DNA from: Circinella minor
Taxonomy: Eukaryota; Mucoromycota; Mucoromycetes; Mucorales; Lichtheimiaceae
Direction of reading: 5' to 3'
NCBI GenBank assembly: GCA_016758965.1
Contig: JAEPRB010000105.1
Location: 1-64,000, forward strand
Length of the DNA stretch: 64,000 bases
Shown: one piece after another, positions 50,416 to 63,456 of the stretch
Layout: the number at the start of each line of letters is the position of its first letter
How positions within the stretch are numbered: the stretch's first letter is position 1
The notes under the pieces: generated by a model
What the model was told of the DNA's origin: nothing
The model's database searches: none
Seen by the model: the letters and a program-made list of their open reading frames with translations, nothing else
Made by a program: the position numbers and the translations under genes

Positions 50416-51771
50416 ATGGAATCACCAAGCGCACATAATCATGTACCCAGATATGCTCCCAATTACTATCCAAGTAAACTTTTTTTTTCACTGCTTTCAA
50501 CCTCCTGGATTAAAGAGTTTTTTTTGTGGAACTAACTGAACCATTTTCATTCTTTTATAAGCAATTAATCTAGATGAGGTAAATATAAGACTGATCACTG
50601 TGACAATGATGACAAATGAGCCACAGCAACGATATTGAATCTAGTTATAACAATATATAGGAAGTCCGTTTATTCAACAATAACAAGGATCGTGATAAAT
50701 ATGATAACATGGCAGACTTATTTGCCATTATTATTCTTATGGAGCATCTTGAAAAAGCATTTATACGTGACTCAATTACAGCAGAAGAGCAAGTATACCC
50801 TTTTTTTTTTTTTTTCCTTTTTTCCCCTTATTTTCCGTTTTAGTATACTTACGCAGGCAACAAGATAAACGGAGTAGCTGTTGGCGTGTGGGAGTAAAAT
50901 AAAAAGAAAAGAATCTATTGATACATCAATGGTGGATGATGGTTGATGGAAAGAGAAACGATCTTTTCTTTTCATTCTACAAGTGGGTTGAATATGTGTT
51001 TTATTAACTTTGATAATTTGATTTTATAGATATACACCTCAATGTGTTAGCTTGATTGCGAAATACAAAACAACAATGACATTCTTATCAGAAAGTGTGA
51101 CCAATCTTGAAACTTTCATGAATGATTATAAGGTTTATATACATATAATAATAATTCTCTTTGAGCAGAAAGGTATAGCCCCGACAGCAATGCTAATAAT
51201 GGGGGGCGTATATTGTGTGTATCATTATTTTTACGGGGGGAACTCTATTTTTTCTATTAGCTAACGTGCCCAGCTGCTGTTAATCGGTTCAAAATTGGAG
51301 TACCAGCCACTTATGAACATGCTGTTAATGATAATAAACAAGATGTTGGTAAATCTGCTAAATATATTGCAGAAACAGTACTGGTAAGTACCATATTATA
51401 CAGTACCTTATGATGCCAATAGTAGTAATAGATGATGATTAGTATGTATACTAATATATATATGCTTTTATTTTATATAGCATTTTATTACTGTAATGGA
51501 CACATTACGATTAAATCGTCATGCAGTAGATGAACTTCATCCTATCCTTGCCGACTTAATTCAATCACTTAACAATGTCCCAGGGCTTCCTGCTGATTTC
51601 GAGGGCAGATCCAAGGTACGACAGTGGCTCATTACCTTGAATGCAATGAAAGCCAGCGATGAAATCACCGACGAACAAGCGCGTCAGATGTTATTTGAAA
51701 TGGAACAGTCGCACACTGAATTCTATCGTTTATTAAGTGGTGATCAGAAGTCAATTGATGGGTCCAACTAA
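50416..51771 (+). CDS. VPS28: VPS28, ESCRT-I subunit, 239 aa, 6 exons
   Basis: Exons 50416-50473, 50562-50578, 50661-50788, 51030-51132, 51261-51383 and 51481-51771 total 720 bases. VPS28 sits in the ESCRT-I complex on endosomes and links it to ESCRT-II for sorting ubiquitinated membrane proteins. The N-terminal region shows NLDEEVRLFNN, DLFAIIILMEHLEKAFIRDSIT and YTPQCVSLIAKYK; the C-terminal four-helix domain shows FITVMDTLRLNRHAVDELHPIL and VRQWLITLNAMKASDEI. Exon 2 is only 17 bases. The third intron starts GCAAGT rather than GT: only this donor (50789) keeps the frame into EEYTPQC. Length is normal for the family. Confidence 0.95.
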
Positions 51772-52346
51772 GAAAGTAAAACAATGCTACACTAGAACCA
51801 TAATAATAAAATGATGATGATGAAATTTATGAAAATTTATATTATAATCTTATAAAAGAAACTGATGATGCTATTATACTTTCCCCTGTCCTTCTCACGT
51901 CTCCTTCTCACACTCCTCCCATGTCCCCCCTTACCCCCCCAAAAAAAACAGGATATATAGACACGCAACACACAAACCCCCTCGGGATGCAGCTTCCGAA
52001 TCTTTTTGTGTGTGTGCGTGCGTGTAAGTTTATATAAGTTTTGTGTGTGTGTATTGATTGATTTAAGAGTGCTATAATAGTAACGTTATTATTTGAAGCA
52101 AATAAAATAAATCGGGCGCAATCAAGTAGTCCCCCTTCTTTTTTCCCTCGCTATACCAAATACCAACAAACCCGTGTGTTTCCACCTTTTTTTTTCTTTT
52201 TCTTTCTTTCTTTTTCTTTTCCTTTTCACTTTCTTGCGCTTTTCACTTTACTTTTCGTTTTTTTATAATATACGTGTATAATTTCTTTTATATATACCAA
52301 AAAATACATATAATATAAACAACCCTTTTCAACTCAATCTTTTACA
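51772..52346. other. Promoter region and leader of the 14-3-3 gene
   Basis: Non-coding. Contains C/T-rich tracts (about 51890-51945), a GT-rich run (about 52005-52053) and a long T/C polypyrimidine block (about 52180-52265) before the start codon. Pyrimidine-rich leaders are common in strongly expressed fungal genes; that link is inference. Confidence 0.5.
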
Positions 52347-53375
52347 ATGACTACACGCGAAGATTACGTTTACTTGGCCAAGTTAGCCGAACAAGCTGAA
52401 CGATATGAAGGTAATAAATAATATGGAAATGTTATTTTTTTATCGTTATGATGATCACTCTACCTTGTATACACCATAAATAATTATAAAATGAATATAA
52501 TAGAAATGGTCGAGAATATGAAACAAGTAGCAGCATCCGGACAAGAACTATCTGTTGAAGAACGTAACTTGTTAAGCGTGGCGTACAAAAATTCGATCGG
52601 GGCCCGTCGTGCATCTTGGCGCATCGTATCATCGATTGAAGAAAAGGAAAAATCCAAGGGCAACACAGATCATGTTGATAAGATCCAAGGATACCGAAAA
52701 AAAATCGAAGAAGAACTTAAAGATGTATGTAACGATATCCTTAAAGTATTGGATGATCATTTGGTCAAGACAGCTACCACGGGTGAATCGAAAGTATTTT
52801 ATTTGAAGATGAAGGGTGATTATTTGCGTTACCTTGCTGAGTTTTTGGTTGGGTCTGACAAGGAAGGTGCGGCTGAAAAGTCCGGCGAAGCCTATGAAGA
52901 AGCATTCAATGTTGCAGTGACAGAGTTACCTCCCACGCATCCTATTCGTCTTGGTTTGGCTCTGAATTATTCCGTCTTTTATTATGAAATCAAGTCTTCA
53001 CCTTCCAAGGCTTGTCAGTTGGCAAAACAAGCCTTTGATGATGCTATAGCTGAACTTGATACACTTTCCGAAGAATCTTATAAAGATTCTACTTTGATTA
53101 TGCAATTGTTGAGAGATAATTTGACCTTGTGGATGAGCGATATGCAAGATGGTAAAAACTTTTTCTTTACTCTGTGTTATTGGGAGAAAGAGAGAAAAAG
53201 GGGCGATAGGTTTTCAAAAAGAAGGAGAGGAGAAGGGGATGTGAAACAAGAACCCAGTCGTTTTCTAACATATTTTTCTTCTTTGCTTTTTTTAGATGAT
53301 AATAAACAAGCAACTGCTGCAGAAAGCACTCAACCACCAACAGCCGAACAATCAGAAGCAGCGCCACAACAATAA
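52347..53375 (+). CDS. 14-3-3 protein, 263 aa, 3 exons
   Basis: Exons 52347-52410, 52504-53151 and 53296-53375 total 792 bases. 14-3-3 dimers bind phosphoserine/threonine motifs and control many signalling proteins in cytoplasm and nucleus. The nine-helix fold is clear: [38 protein letters not shown] (phosphate-contacting Lys and Arg), [33 protein letters not shown] and [15 protein letters not shown]. The third exon encodes only the variable acidic/Gln-rich tail. Both introns fall at positions outside the conserved core. Length is typical. Confidence 0.97.
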
Positions 53376-53803
53376 GTTACCAATATTATATTATTATTTC
53401 CATCAATTTACTATATTAAAGATTCACAAAAAAACATCATCACAAAGTCATACAACATAATGGGGACACAAAAGAAAACGGAACTCAAGAACAATTTATT
53501 AAAATATAAAAAAAAGGGAGGGGCAACAGATAAAAGAAGTAATAAGCAAATTATAATAATGGTTTTGCGTGTTGTGTGTGTTTGGTATTATATAATTATA
53601 TACACGAGCGTGTTAAGATGGTGATAGTGGTTGTTGTATATATTTTTTCCATCATTAATTAAGAAGGAAAATAGATATACGAATGCAAAAATGTTTGAGT
53701 GTGTGATGGATGGAATGGTAAAAAAACAGTGTATATATGTTGCTAAAACTAGAAGGAAGAAAGAAAAGACAGTTTTTCTTCGTGTTGTAAAATGATGATC
53801 ATT
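53376..53803. other. Convergent 3' region between the 14-3-3 and phosphatase genes
   Basis: The two flanking genes end here from opposite strands. A/T-rich, no coding sequence; both 3' UTRs and terminators must lie within these 428 bases. Confidence 0.55.
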
Positions 53804-56148
53804 TTATCTCAAAGCAACAGAGGGAGAGATGGTGTCACGAGGAGTTTGCTGCCACGCTCTTTCCAACTGCTGTAGTTCTCGAGTAAATTCAGGGCTTGGC
53901 ATAGAAGTGGATTGCCAATCTGTTTCCATAAAGCTGCTGACACGACCATGGACACGACCTTCCATCTTCATCAATTCCGCAATAAACCCGATATTCGGTG
54001 ACATATTAGGTCTCGCCTTAATAACATGTCGGTATGCCTGCTTGAGCGTCCAGCGTTCGGAGCAGACTAAATATGCAAGTATAGCAGTAACTGAGCGTGA
54101 TTTACCTGCCTTACAATGTACGTAAATCGGTTCATGATGACGCTTTGCTTCCTCTATTAAAACGTTCGTAGTGGTTATGGGGAAGGAAGGAAAGGGGGTT
54201 AGAAAGAACAACGAAATTTAAGTTCTTTATTTACAAACAAACAAAAAAAAATAACCTCAAACTTACCAATAAAGCAAACAGCTTCCATCATGACCCAATC
54301 AATATTTTTCATTTCGACTGTATCTCGTGCAGCAATTTTACGATAAAGAATATCCTTTTGTAAAGCTTCATCATTACATTCTTCAGCCATATTCAGGACG
54401 CGTTGGATCTTGCGTGCTTCTAATTCTTGTGCTTGCTCAGCTGTTTCGATCTCGGGACCTACAAATAAGAAACCTGGGATAATTTCCGAGATAATAAACT
54501 CGAAATCCGCCTCAGTTTGGGGTGAAATGCCACCAGCGGTGTCGTCATCTTCATCTTCTACAACACGAGTCAATGACGACGATGACGACGAAGTTGTTGC
54601 ACTAGGTGCAACCAGCAGATCCAATTGCTGCTGGGGTTGTTGCTGATGTTGTGAATAGTGTTGTTGGTTATGATGCTGATAAAGATAATGTTGATTTTGT
54701 TGTTGTTGATTTTGACTTTGTTGTAAAGGTTGAATTTGAAGTTGATTTTCTTGTTCAAGGATCACAGATCGTTTTTTGTTTGCTTTGCGTGCCAGCGCAC
54801 TTGCATTATTAGCCCTTGCTGCTTGTGTATCCAGACTGAACAAACTGGTACGACGATGCAAATGACTCTTGTCGACGCCTGCGCCCATGGTATAACTTAA
54901 TGACCGTCTGGGTAACTGTACTAACGGTTCTGGTTGTTCTTGTTCTTGTTCATGTTGTTCTAACTCATCATCAAATCCGTCCACTAAAAATTGCTGCTGT
55001 TGCTCATCTTCATCTCCAAAAGCCGATTGGAAGGCTTTGAACCCGCCCTCAAGATAATAAACATCACCAATTCGATCCAATACATTTAATAATGTCCATG
55101 CTTGGGAAGTTTGATCCACCATATCATCATCATAAACCACCCATTGTTGGCGTGGCTTGATATCGGCATTATTGTTATTATCATTATTATTATCGTTATT
55201 ATTACTACGGCGACGACGATACCGTGCTCTTCCTTCTGCTGTTGTGATAAAATTTTCTAAATTAAAATTACTGACAGTACCACGCTGATATCGTTTAATC
55301 AATAAAGATGGTAAGTTGACATTTAAAGAACCATCAATACGTCGCTTTTGATAGTCGAATAAATGGCGTACGTCGATCAAAGTAACATCTTGTCTTTCTT
55401 CGTTTCGTAGCATGGATGCAAGCTGGTGGGCCGAAAGTGCAACCGCAGCTCTGTTGTTATTGCTATTATTATTCGTACTAGTATTAGTACTACTTGTACC
55501 AATAATACTACTGGTGCTGGTACTTGCGCTAATACTAATACCACGTGGGACGCTATTACCAGCAGCGACATCAATTTTTTCTTGCAGTTTCTGTTGTTCT
55601 TGTTGAGTCTGATGACTTACGGATCTTCGAGGCTTGGGTACAACTGTGACATTTACAGAAACTGGGTGGTGTTGTCCACAGGTATATGAATGTCGCCGCT
55701 TATTTTTCCTTCCAGTATCTTTAATTAATGTATGGCCAAGAGTATGACGTTTCGAAATGGGACGATCATAATTAGAAAATAATAAAATAGGAGGAGTAGG
55801 TCGAGATGCTTTCGTTGTTACTGGCGAAGGTATTTGTTCATTTAAGACAACAACGGATGAAGCAGTATTAGCATAACGAGCAATGTTAGGTAATGAAGTA
55901 GAATGACGAGGAATTATATCAACACCTGAATCTTGACGCTGCTGCTGTTGGTGTTGAGAAGAAGTATTATGATGCCATGCTCTTCTTGTTAAAGCACGAA
56001 AAAAGGCACTGGCAAGACTACTAGTAGACTTTTGTGGTTCAGGGTGATTGGTATGACGGGTGTTATCGTTGTCACTGTTGTTTTGTTTGGTTGTTGTATT
56101 AGTGGTAGTAGAGTTGTTGCTACCTTTACGGTACCGATTAAAAAGCAT
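53804..56148 (-). CDS. Rhodanese plus dual-specificity phosphatase (MAP-kinase-phosphatase-like), 743 aa, 2 exons
   Basis: Exons 56148-54267 and 54153-53804 join in phase 1 (2232 bases). After a 250-residue low-complexity N-terminus comes a rhodanese-like domain (about 255-400: VTLIDVRHLFDYQKRRIDGSLNVNLP), interrupted by an Asn/Asp insert; then a Gln-rich linker and the phosphatase domain (about 553-720). The active site is H640-C-KAGKSR-S (Cys641), the general acid is probably the Asp in IAARDTVE, and NMAEEC is family-typical. Rhodanese followed by DSPc is the layout of MAP kinase phosphatases, which switch off MAP kinases. Two or three times the length of animal MKPs because of the linkers. 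Confidence 0.9.
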
Positions 56149-56939
56149 GGAATGTTAAAAAGGAGAGGATGGGGGGGTACTATATAATAGTAATGATGGA
56201 TGATTTGTTTGTTTGTATGAGTAAAAAAAAAAGAATAAAAAAGAATAAAGAGAAAAAAAAAGGAGGGGGATGGATAGAGATAAAAAAAGAAAAAAGAGTT
56301 GGTTTGAATAAATCTAATTATTATTGTTATTTCACAACAAATATAATAAAAAACAGCAATAAATAAATTAATTCCGATCTGGAAAGTTTTTTTTATACTT
56401 AACTTAAAATTACTACACAACCAAGGCACCGTTGTCATGACAACGAATGTTTATTACTACTACTTTTTTAGTGTTATTTCGATCAATGTATGATTACTGT
56501 TGTGAAGAATGGATATTCTAAAGTTCAGAATAAAAAGTCCATACCCACATCATATATTCAAACCATGTTTCAAAAAAAAGTATTTTTATGCTGAAATAAT
56601 TAATAATTTTAATAAGCAATTCTAAATTTACCACAATTTTTTTTTTAATTGATTGCCCAATTAAATTTAGTTTTTGCATCTATTTTTTCCTTGCTAATAT
56701 AAAACGCCACGATCTTCGTCACCCACATTTATGGTGCAACATTGTCAATGATTGGCTTAGTAATTTGTGTTAAATATGAAGGGCTGTACTTTGCAGAGTA
56801 TTGTGGTGTCGTGACACAAGCATTTACAAGTAACAATCCTCAATTCACACCAACCGAAGAGGAAAAGGGAGGTTTCTTTTTGTTTCAACATTTTTCTTTT
56901 TTTTTTCTTCCCCTTCCCCTCAAACTTTTTTGAACAAAC
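56149..56939. other. Divergent promoter region between phosphatase and P450 genes
   Basis: The flanking genes are transcribed away from each other. Contains T- and A-rich runs. A 63-codon frame at 56742-56933 has no recognisable domain and ends just before the P450 ATG, so it is probably leader sequence. Confidence 0.5.
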
Positions 56940-59366
56940 ATGGTAAACTTTATTGCTGTGCCATCGTCATCAACAGCAATATGTTTTGTGAAAACGTTCG
57001 TTGTCGAACAAAAATGGGTGATCCGTTTGGCAACCGCTGTGATTAGTCTGTACTTTATATATAATAAAATCACTAAACCACCGGCGTCTCTTCGTCATCT
57101 TCCTCAAGCTGGTTTTTTTACTGTGCTTAGTGCAATCAAAAATTTAAAGCCGATTGATCAAATTGCTCATGAGATTAGTTTTCCTGCTGTTGCTAATTCA
57201 AACCACGGTCTTTATGTGGTAAATTATTTTTTTCTCCATATGTATTATGATGATTCACATCCATCATCTTTCCATTTTATGTTATTTCATCTAAAATTAA
57301 AGGTTTGTTACTATTTTATTTATTAGCGTTTTGATAATGCTGGCTGGGCAGTTCATGTTATGGATCCTGTGGCTGTTAAAGATATCTTAATGTCAAATGG
57401 TATGTTTTCTTTATTTCTCTGAATGACACTGATAACAACTTTTTAACTATTATATATCAAAGATCTTTTTCCCAAATCTATTACATCGCTACAAACTCGG
57501 AGAGGTACATTAGCAGGACGCCTAATAACTGGTCCTAATATACTTTTTCTTTCAGGAGACCACTGGAAAAAACAACGCAAAGTAAATTATCACTTTATTG
57601 TTTTTTTTAATCCATGTGATGGTTTAAAAATATGACATAAACAAAATCATGTGTTCCCTCGTCTGATAAACAAACTGCACACAATTACAGAAAGAAAAAC
57701 TCGACTAATCCATTTTTGTACAACATTTCAGATCATAAATCCATCTTTTCACCGTGTATTGCCACCAAAAATATTTGGTCGACTATCACAAAAAATGCTC
57801 GACACTATTGAGACAGAGATGCAAATCAAGAAAGATGATGGGAAATCAATTGACATTTGCGACATAACTCAAAGATGGGCACTTGATGTAAAAGAAAATA
57901 AAAATTTCATGTTACAATACTATTGTGTATAAATATAACGAAGATTGGTCTCTGCATAATGATAATAATAATGCCAATTCATTATTCTTTAGGTTCTGGG
58001 TGAATTTGCATTTGGTTTTAAATTCCATGCGTTAGAAAATAATGGTGATGATAACGAATGGGTTACAAGATATAACACTATTGTCAAAGCAGCTGGAAAC
58101 CCCTTGTATTTTATATTTCCATCCATCGAACGTCAGTTCAAATCATGGATTCCCGGAAGAAGAAAAGCGCATGAAGAGCTTGCAAAATTTTTCGGTATGA
58201 TCCATGCAATGGCTGATGAAAGACGACAAGTAATATTAAATAGCGCTAATACTATTGTTGATGATAAGCAAAAAAAACATGATGGAGAAAAGGATGTGTT
58301 AACTTTGATGATCGAAGCTGAACATAAAGGTCAAGATCGTTTGACAGATGAGGAATTTGAAGTTAATATTTTTCTCTTGTTGTGTATCGATTATCCAACT
58401 ATTGTTATTGTTTACAATTTTATTTTATTTTATTTGTAGAGTAATCTTTCAATATTTTTTTTAGCTGGTCATGATACCACAGCTTCAGCTGTTGCATTTG
58501 CTATTTATCATCTCGCCGTCCATCCGGTAGTCATAACAGAACTGTTTTTTAGCGGGGTGGGGTAAGCATGGCCTAATAATCAGAATCTTTTTCTATCTAA
58601 ATTTAGGATACCCAGCGAAAAGCCCGTGAGGAAGTAATCCGTATTTTTGGTGATGACCATAGTGACATTTTACCAACCCTTGAACAAACACGCGAGCTTA
58701 GTTATATTAATATGGTGATAAAAGAGGCAAGCTTCCTTTTGATTATTGGAATAATATGTTGCTAGACAATAATAGTTTTTTTATCATAAACGCAATAACT
58801 AACATAAGTTAATTTTATGCAACTGGTACTATATCTCGTGTTTATTTGTTAGAACTTAAGAATAAATCCACCTGCTATACATATGATTCCACGAAGAGCA
58901 ACTCAAGATACAGAATTAGCGGGTGTATTAATTCCCAAAGATACACGCCTTTCAATTGACGTTTATGACCTTCATCATAATCCAAAGGTGTGGAAGAATC
59001 CTGATCTATTTGATCCTGAGCGATTTGCTCCTGGTGGTGAAGTAGACCAATTATCTGGATCGGGTCTTCCTTGGACTCCTTTCAGTAATGGTTTGCGAAG
59101 CTGTATTGGTATGAACTTTAGCCTTATGGGCCAACGTGTCCTGCTTTCAATGCTACGTAAGCCTTTTTTGTTTTGTTCTCGTTTACCGAGATAAAATATT
59201 GTGAGTTCCCTTATTAATGCTAACATGAAAAAAAAACATAAAACAAGTGAGAAAATACGAATGGTCCTTGCCAGAAAATTCAATCCATAAGGAGAAGATT
59301 TTAACCGAAGGTATAGGAATAATCAAACCTAAGGACCTTTTTGTGAAATTTACAAAGCGTTATTAA
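56940..59366 (+). CDS. Cytochrome P450 monooxygenase, 541 aa, 9 exons
   Basis: Exons 56940-57218, 57327-57399, 57463-57581, 57732-57887, 57993-58361, 58440-58526, 58607-58726, 58853-59156 and 59248-59366 total 1626 bases. An N-terminal membrane anchor (WVIRLATAVISLYFIY, then a Pro-containing hinge) suggests ER attachment. Signatures: I-helix AGHDTT (341-346), ExxR at E401-R404, DPERF, and heme loop FSNGLRSCIGMNF with Cys485 as heme ligand. Substrate unknown. The seventh intron begins GCAAGC; only this donor keeps the Glu of ExxR in frame. A truncated, broken relative lies 0.8 kb downstream. Confidence 0.93.
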
Positions 59367-60129
59367 AGGAGGTTCCTTATACCTTTTTAACATAAAAATG
59401 TATTACGTACGTATCACAAATTATTCACGCTTTTGAGGTAATCAATCTATCATTAGTTAATAATTTTTATAGCTTAAAGCATTACTTCTAAGTATTATAA
59501 AGGCATTAATGATACAAATTGTTCTAGCTGTCATTTCGGGTTACTCATAAAAGCCAAATTAAAGACCACGGATTCTTAAATAATCGCGGTGGTGGTATGT
59601 TCTGTAAGAACATCTAAGCCCGCTTACAAATTGATTGTATTATCTTCAATAAAGTTACTTTTCTTAATGATTACATAATGAGTTACATCTCTAACCTTGA
59701 TCAATCACTGTATTAGCTTCAACAAAATAGTTTGAATAGTGTATGGTATTACCCGTTCTAGATATATTATCCAAATGCGTTTCTATCATCTTTAGTTAAT
59801 AATAGATCTGCACTTTGTATGACATAGATAACGCACCTGGATTTACTTTGGAGAAAATAGAAATGTATCCTACATTGTAAGATGTTTGTACTACTACGTA
59901 ATAGTTTTATATTTAGAAAAGTCAAGTTTCATTTCTTTTTATTAGCTCGTCTCTTTTTTTTTCAAATAGCACACACGTGCTCCTTAAAGTATATATATAT
60001 TACAATATTAGAATAATATGCTCTAGACTTCTATATCAACTTTGACCATACAAAGATGTCGACAACAATAGCTATTTTATAATGCTTGCTGTAGAAGATG
60101 AGTAGATGATTGGTCTTTATGTATTGTTT
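59367..60129. other. Intergenic region between the P450 gene and its partial copy
   Basis: Nothing recognised; AT-rich with one TACGTACGTA palindrome near 59404. Confidence 0.5.
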
Positions 60130-60495
60130 GGTTTACACTGCCTATTAATAAAATTACCAAACCTTTTGCACGCAATAATTCGTCTGCTTTCACAAACTGA
60201 TTTCGTTGCTGTATGTATCGAAAGCCATTGAAGGCTTAACTTCAATTAATGATATGGCCCATGAGGTTACATTTACAACTCTCTCCAATTTGAAATATCG
60301 TATTATATACGACAAGTTTATTTTACTATTTTCTCTTGGGTTATTATCTAATGATAATGCAATTTTTTTTATGTTTTACACCGCGTTTTTTGATACGTAA
60401 CCTAGGTTGGGAAGTTCATGCTGCCGATCTTAGTGCTGCTAAAACAATTTTAATGACAAATGACTTTCTGTTTGATGACCCAAAAATATATTAAG
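60130..60495 (+). pseudogene. Truncated P450 pseudogene (N-terminal region only)
   Basis: Fragments match the start of the P450 gene at 56940: NKITKPFA (compare NKITKPPA), KAIEGLTSINDMAHEVTF (compare IKNLKPIDQIAHEISF), and GWEVHAADLSAAKTILMTND (compare GWAVHVMDPVAVKDILMSND). A stop and a frameshift break the first part, and nothing of the I-helix or heme region follows. It is the relic of a tandem duplication. Confidence 0.8.
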
Positions 60496-61408
60496 AGAAT
60501 GGCTGTGGCGCGCATTTCGTCTATTATATGTATTCTTGCTCTTGTTCACGTTTGCTACACGAAGGATGTCCTATTTACTAGTTTTCCTTATTAATATGAA
60601 CGCCTAATTGAATTATTGAATATTTTATGACAATAAGAATTTCTACTCATTTGAAAATTTATTAAATACGTACATGTTACGTAATATTATTTCTATTTAT
60701 CCAATTGGTCAAATTGAATCAATGGTTACTTCCTAAAGTAAAAGGTCATGTACAATTTTTACTTTCATTTTTGAAGATGTATCTGGATTTTATGAAGTTA
60801 AAGCTTTATAAACTACCGTTTATTTATTCTTTTATTTTTTTGGGGCAAATGATCTTCACTCAGTCTTTAATATCATGATGTACTTTACTATTAAAGATAA
60901 GTGAGAAGTATTAGCTACCTCCTATACATTATACTGTATAACCTATCATCTTTTTTATCTTGTACAACTTAACTCAACTATATGTAATTTTCCAGCATGC
61001 TCTATTGCTCCCGACCGAGTTTCAAAGGCTAAACTGGTAATTCGCTAAAGAGATATCAACCCTCACATATTAAGAGTACCTTTTTAACGAAAAATCACTA
61101 TTTAATACCCACGTAATATTTCGGTAAAGATAGAATATCTGTAAAAGTGCCCAAGGAGAATAAAATCAATTGAGCATGTATATTATATTATATAAATTGG
61201 GGAGCAGATATTGTAAATGTATATGTAATATGTTATTTTGGTTGCCACTTATCAGTATAGATATGCATAATAATCAATTGTTGAAATAAAGCTCAGCCAT
61301 CGTTGAAGGCATACCGAGCGGTATTTGTTTTCAATTGACATTTCGACCAGGAACAAAAAGAAGGGCAAATAAACTTTTTTTTACTATAACCTGAGAACAC
61401 AGCATACA
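60496..61408. other. Intergenic region upstream of the threonyl-tRNA synthetase gene
   Basis: No gene seen. AT-rich; the right end is the likely promoter and leader of the following gene. Confidence 0.5.
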
Positions 61409-63158
61409 ATGCTCTCACGTCAACTTTTAAGGTGTTCTCGATTAGCCAATCGAGCCACTACTTCAACTTTAAGTAAAGTATTCAACTAAACAGAATAATT
61501 TTATCTGAAGCTTTCTTTTTTATTCTAAATGCCAAAATATGTGTTTGTTCTATTAGAACCTTCAATTACTGCTGCTACTACCAAAGTCACCACTATAAAA
61601 CGATCCCTTCATATAAATCGCTCTCTTCGCTGCAACCATACTGAAAATGGTAAATAACCTTGGCCCGTATGCATATTTCTTTCTATTCGACAATATAAAA
61701 AGGATTTTTAAAGTAAACACTCGGAATTAATACTTAAAAAAAAACTACAAAAAATCTACCTAATCGATCTAGACTTGGCTAAGTTGAGTGATTTAGACCA
61801 TCGTGCCATTGGCAAAGCACAATCACTTTTTATGATCCATCCTTGTAGTCCTGGATCCATATTTATGCTTCCACATGGCACACGTATCGTACGAAAACTT
61901 CAAGATTTTTTACGCGACGAATACACACGTTATGGATATGAAGAAGTTATGACGCCTATTATTTACAAAAAGGATTTATGGGAAACAAGTGGTCATTGGC
62001 AAAATTACAAAGATGATATGTTTATGGTACATAGCGGGCGTGAAACCGTAGAAGAAGCTGGGGAAGAAGATAGTACTTATGGTTTGAAACCAATGAATTG
62101 TCCTGGCCATTGTTTGATATTTGACAGCACCCCCAAATCTTATAGAGATTTACCCATCCGATTGGCTGATTTTAGTCCTTTACATAGGTAACAATACAAA
62201 ATAGATGAAGGGTTATGTTAGTTTTGATGCTAACCATACTGTTATTATTATTATTATATTTATTATTCGGTAAATCACTATATATAGAAACGAAGCTTCT
62301 GGCGCACTTTCAGGATTAACTCGTGTACGACGATTTCATCAAGATGATGCTCATATCTTCTGTTCTGAAAATCAAATTTCGTCTGAAATTGCATCTTGCT
62401 TATCATTCGTTGATCGTGTTTATACTGCTTTCAAATTCCCTCATTATGACTTAACATTATCAACACGACCTGAAGAAAACTATATCGGTAGTGTTGAGGA
62501 ATGGGATCACGCTGAAAATTCATTGAAAGAAGCACTTAACGGTACCGGACGACCCTGGTCAATTAAAGAAGGAGATGGGGCATTTTATGGACCCAAGATT
62601 GATATTATGGTGAAGGATTCGAGTGGCCGATCACATCAAACAGCCACTATTCAGTTGGATTTTCAATTACCACAACGTTTTGGATTGAAATATGTCGATG
62701 AGAATGATCAAGCTCGTTCACCTGTCATTGTCCACCGAGCCATTCTTGGATCCATTGAACGTATGATGGCCATTTTAATTGAGCATACAGGAGGCAAATG
62801 GCCTTTTTGGTTAAGTCCACGACAAGGCATTGTGATTCCCGTAGCAACACAATTTGCGGATTATGCAGAACAAGTTGCCAAAGAATTGTCCCACGGCAAC
62901 AACAATGAAGCAGCGACAACAACAACAACAACAGGTGGTCAATATTATGTGGATGTGGATCGTTCACCAAGAGATAGACTTAACAAAATGATTCGACAAG
63001 CACAATTAGAACGATATAATTTTATCTTTGTGGTCGGTCAAAAGGAAGTAGATGCTGGTACAGTCAACGTTCGTACTCGAGATGGCAAGATTTTGGGAAG
63101 CATGCCAATAGACGAAGTGCGAAGTATGTTTGCTGAGCTTAATGAAAAATTAGAATAA
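61409..63158 (+). CDS. Mitochondrial threonyl-tRNA synthetase, 480 aa, 4 exons
   Basis: Exons 61409-61472, 61557-61649, 61773-62187 and 62288-63158 total 1443 bases. It charges tRNA-Thr. The N-terminus (MLSRQLLRCSRLANRATTSTL) is Arg/Ser/Leu-rich without acidic residues, as in a mitochondrial presequence. The class II core is intact: zinc ligands in MNCPGHC, DDAHIFC and VHRAILGS; motif 2 around GLTRVRRFHQDD; motif 3 in GSIERMMAILIEH. The anticodon-binding domain follows (GIVIPVATQFADYA.. to the C-terminus). There is no N-terminal TGS/editing domain, as in yeast MST1. A CAA/CAGC-coded Thr run lies in the anticodon domain. In the first intron GTAAAG was chosen over GTATTC because only it keeps frame. 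Confidence 0.94.
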
Positions 63159-63456
63159 AATATACGCAACTACTTTTTTTTCTAGTTACGCCAAGCTTTT
63201 TTTGGTATGTTTTAGCATGCAGATCCAAAGTCGGATTGGAAAAGTGATTCTTATCCAATGGAAATTTCGTGTAATATATTTCTTTTTTTTCTTGCTCGAG
63301 TTCCTGCAAAAATAAAAAAAGTTAGGACCAGGTTCGCTTTTATTTCATTACAACCCCTCCCCACACGCTATAACAACTTTCTGCTTTCTTCCTTCTTTCG
63401 TTTTCCTCTTCAACCCGCACCGCTCTTTTTTCTTCTTCCTATTTTATTTTAAAAAT

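Noticed and set aside
50793..50794. GT donor at the end of VPS28 exon 3
   Set aside because: Using it puts the next exon out of frame with a stop; the GC donor four bases earlier restores the family sequence.
61476..61481. GTATTC donor in the first intron of threonyl-tRNA synthetase
   Set aside because: It leads to a frame with a stop in exon 2, whereas GTAAAG at 61473 keeps frame.
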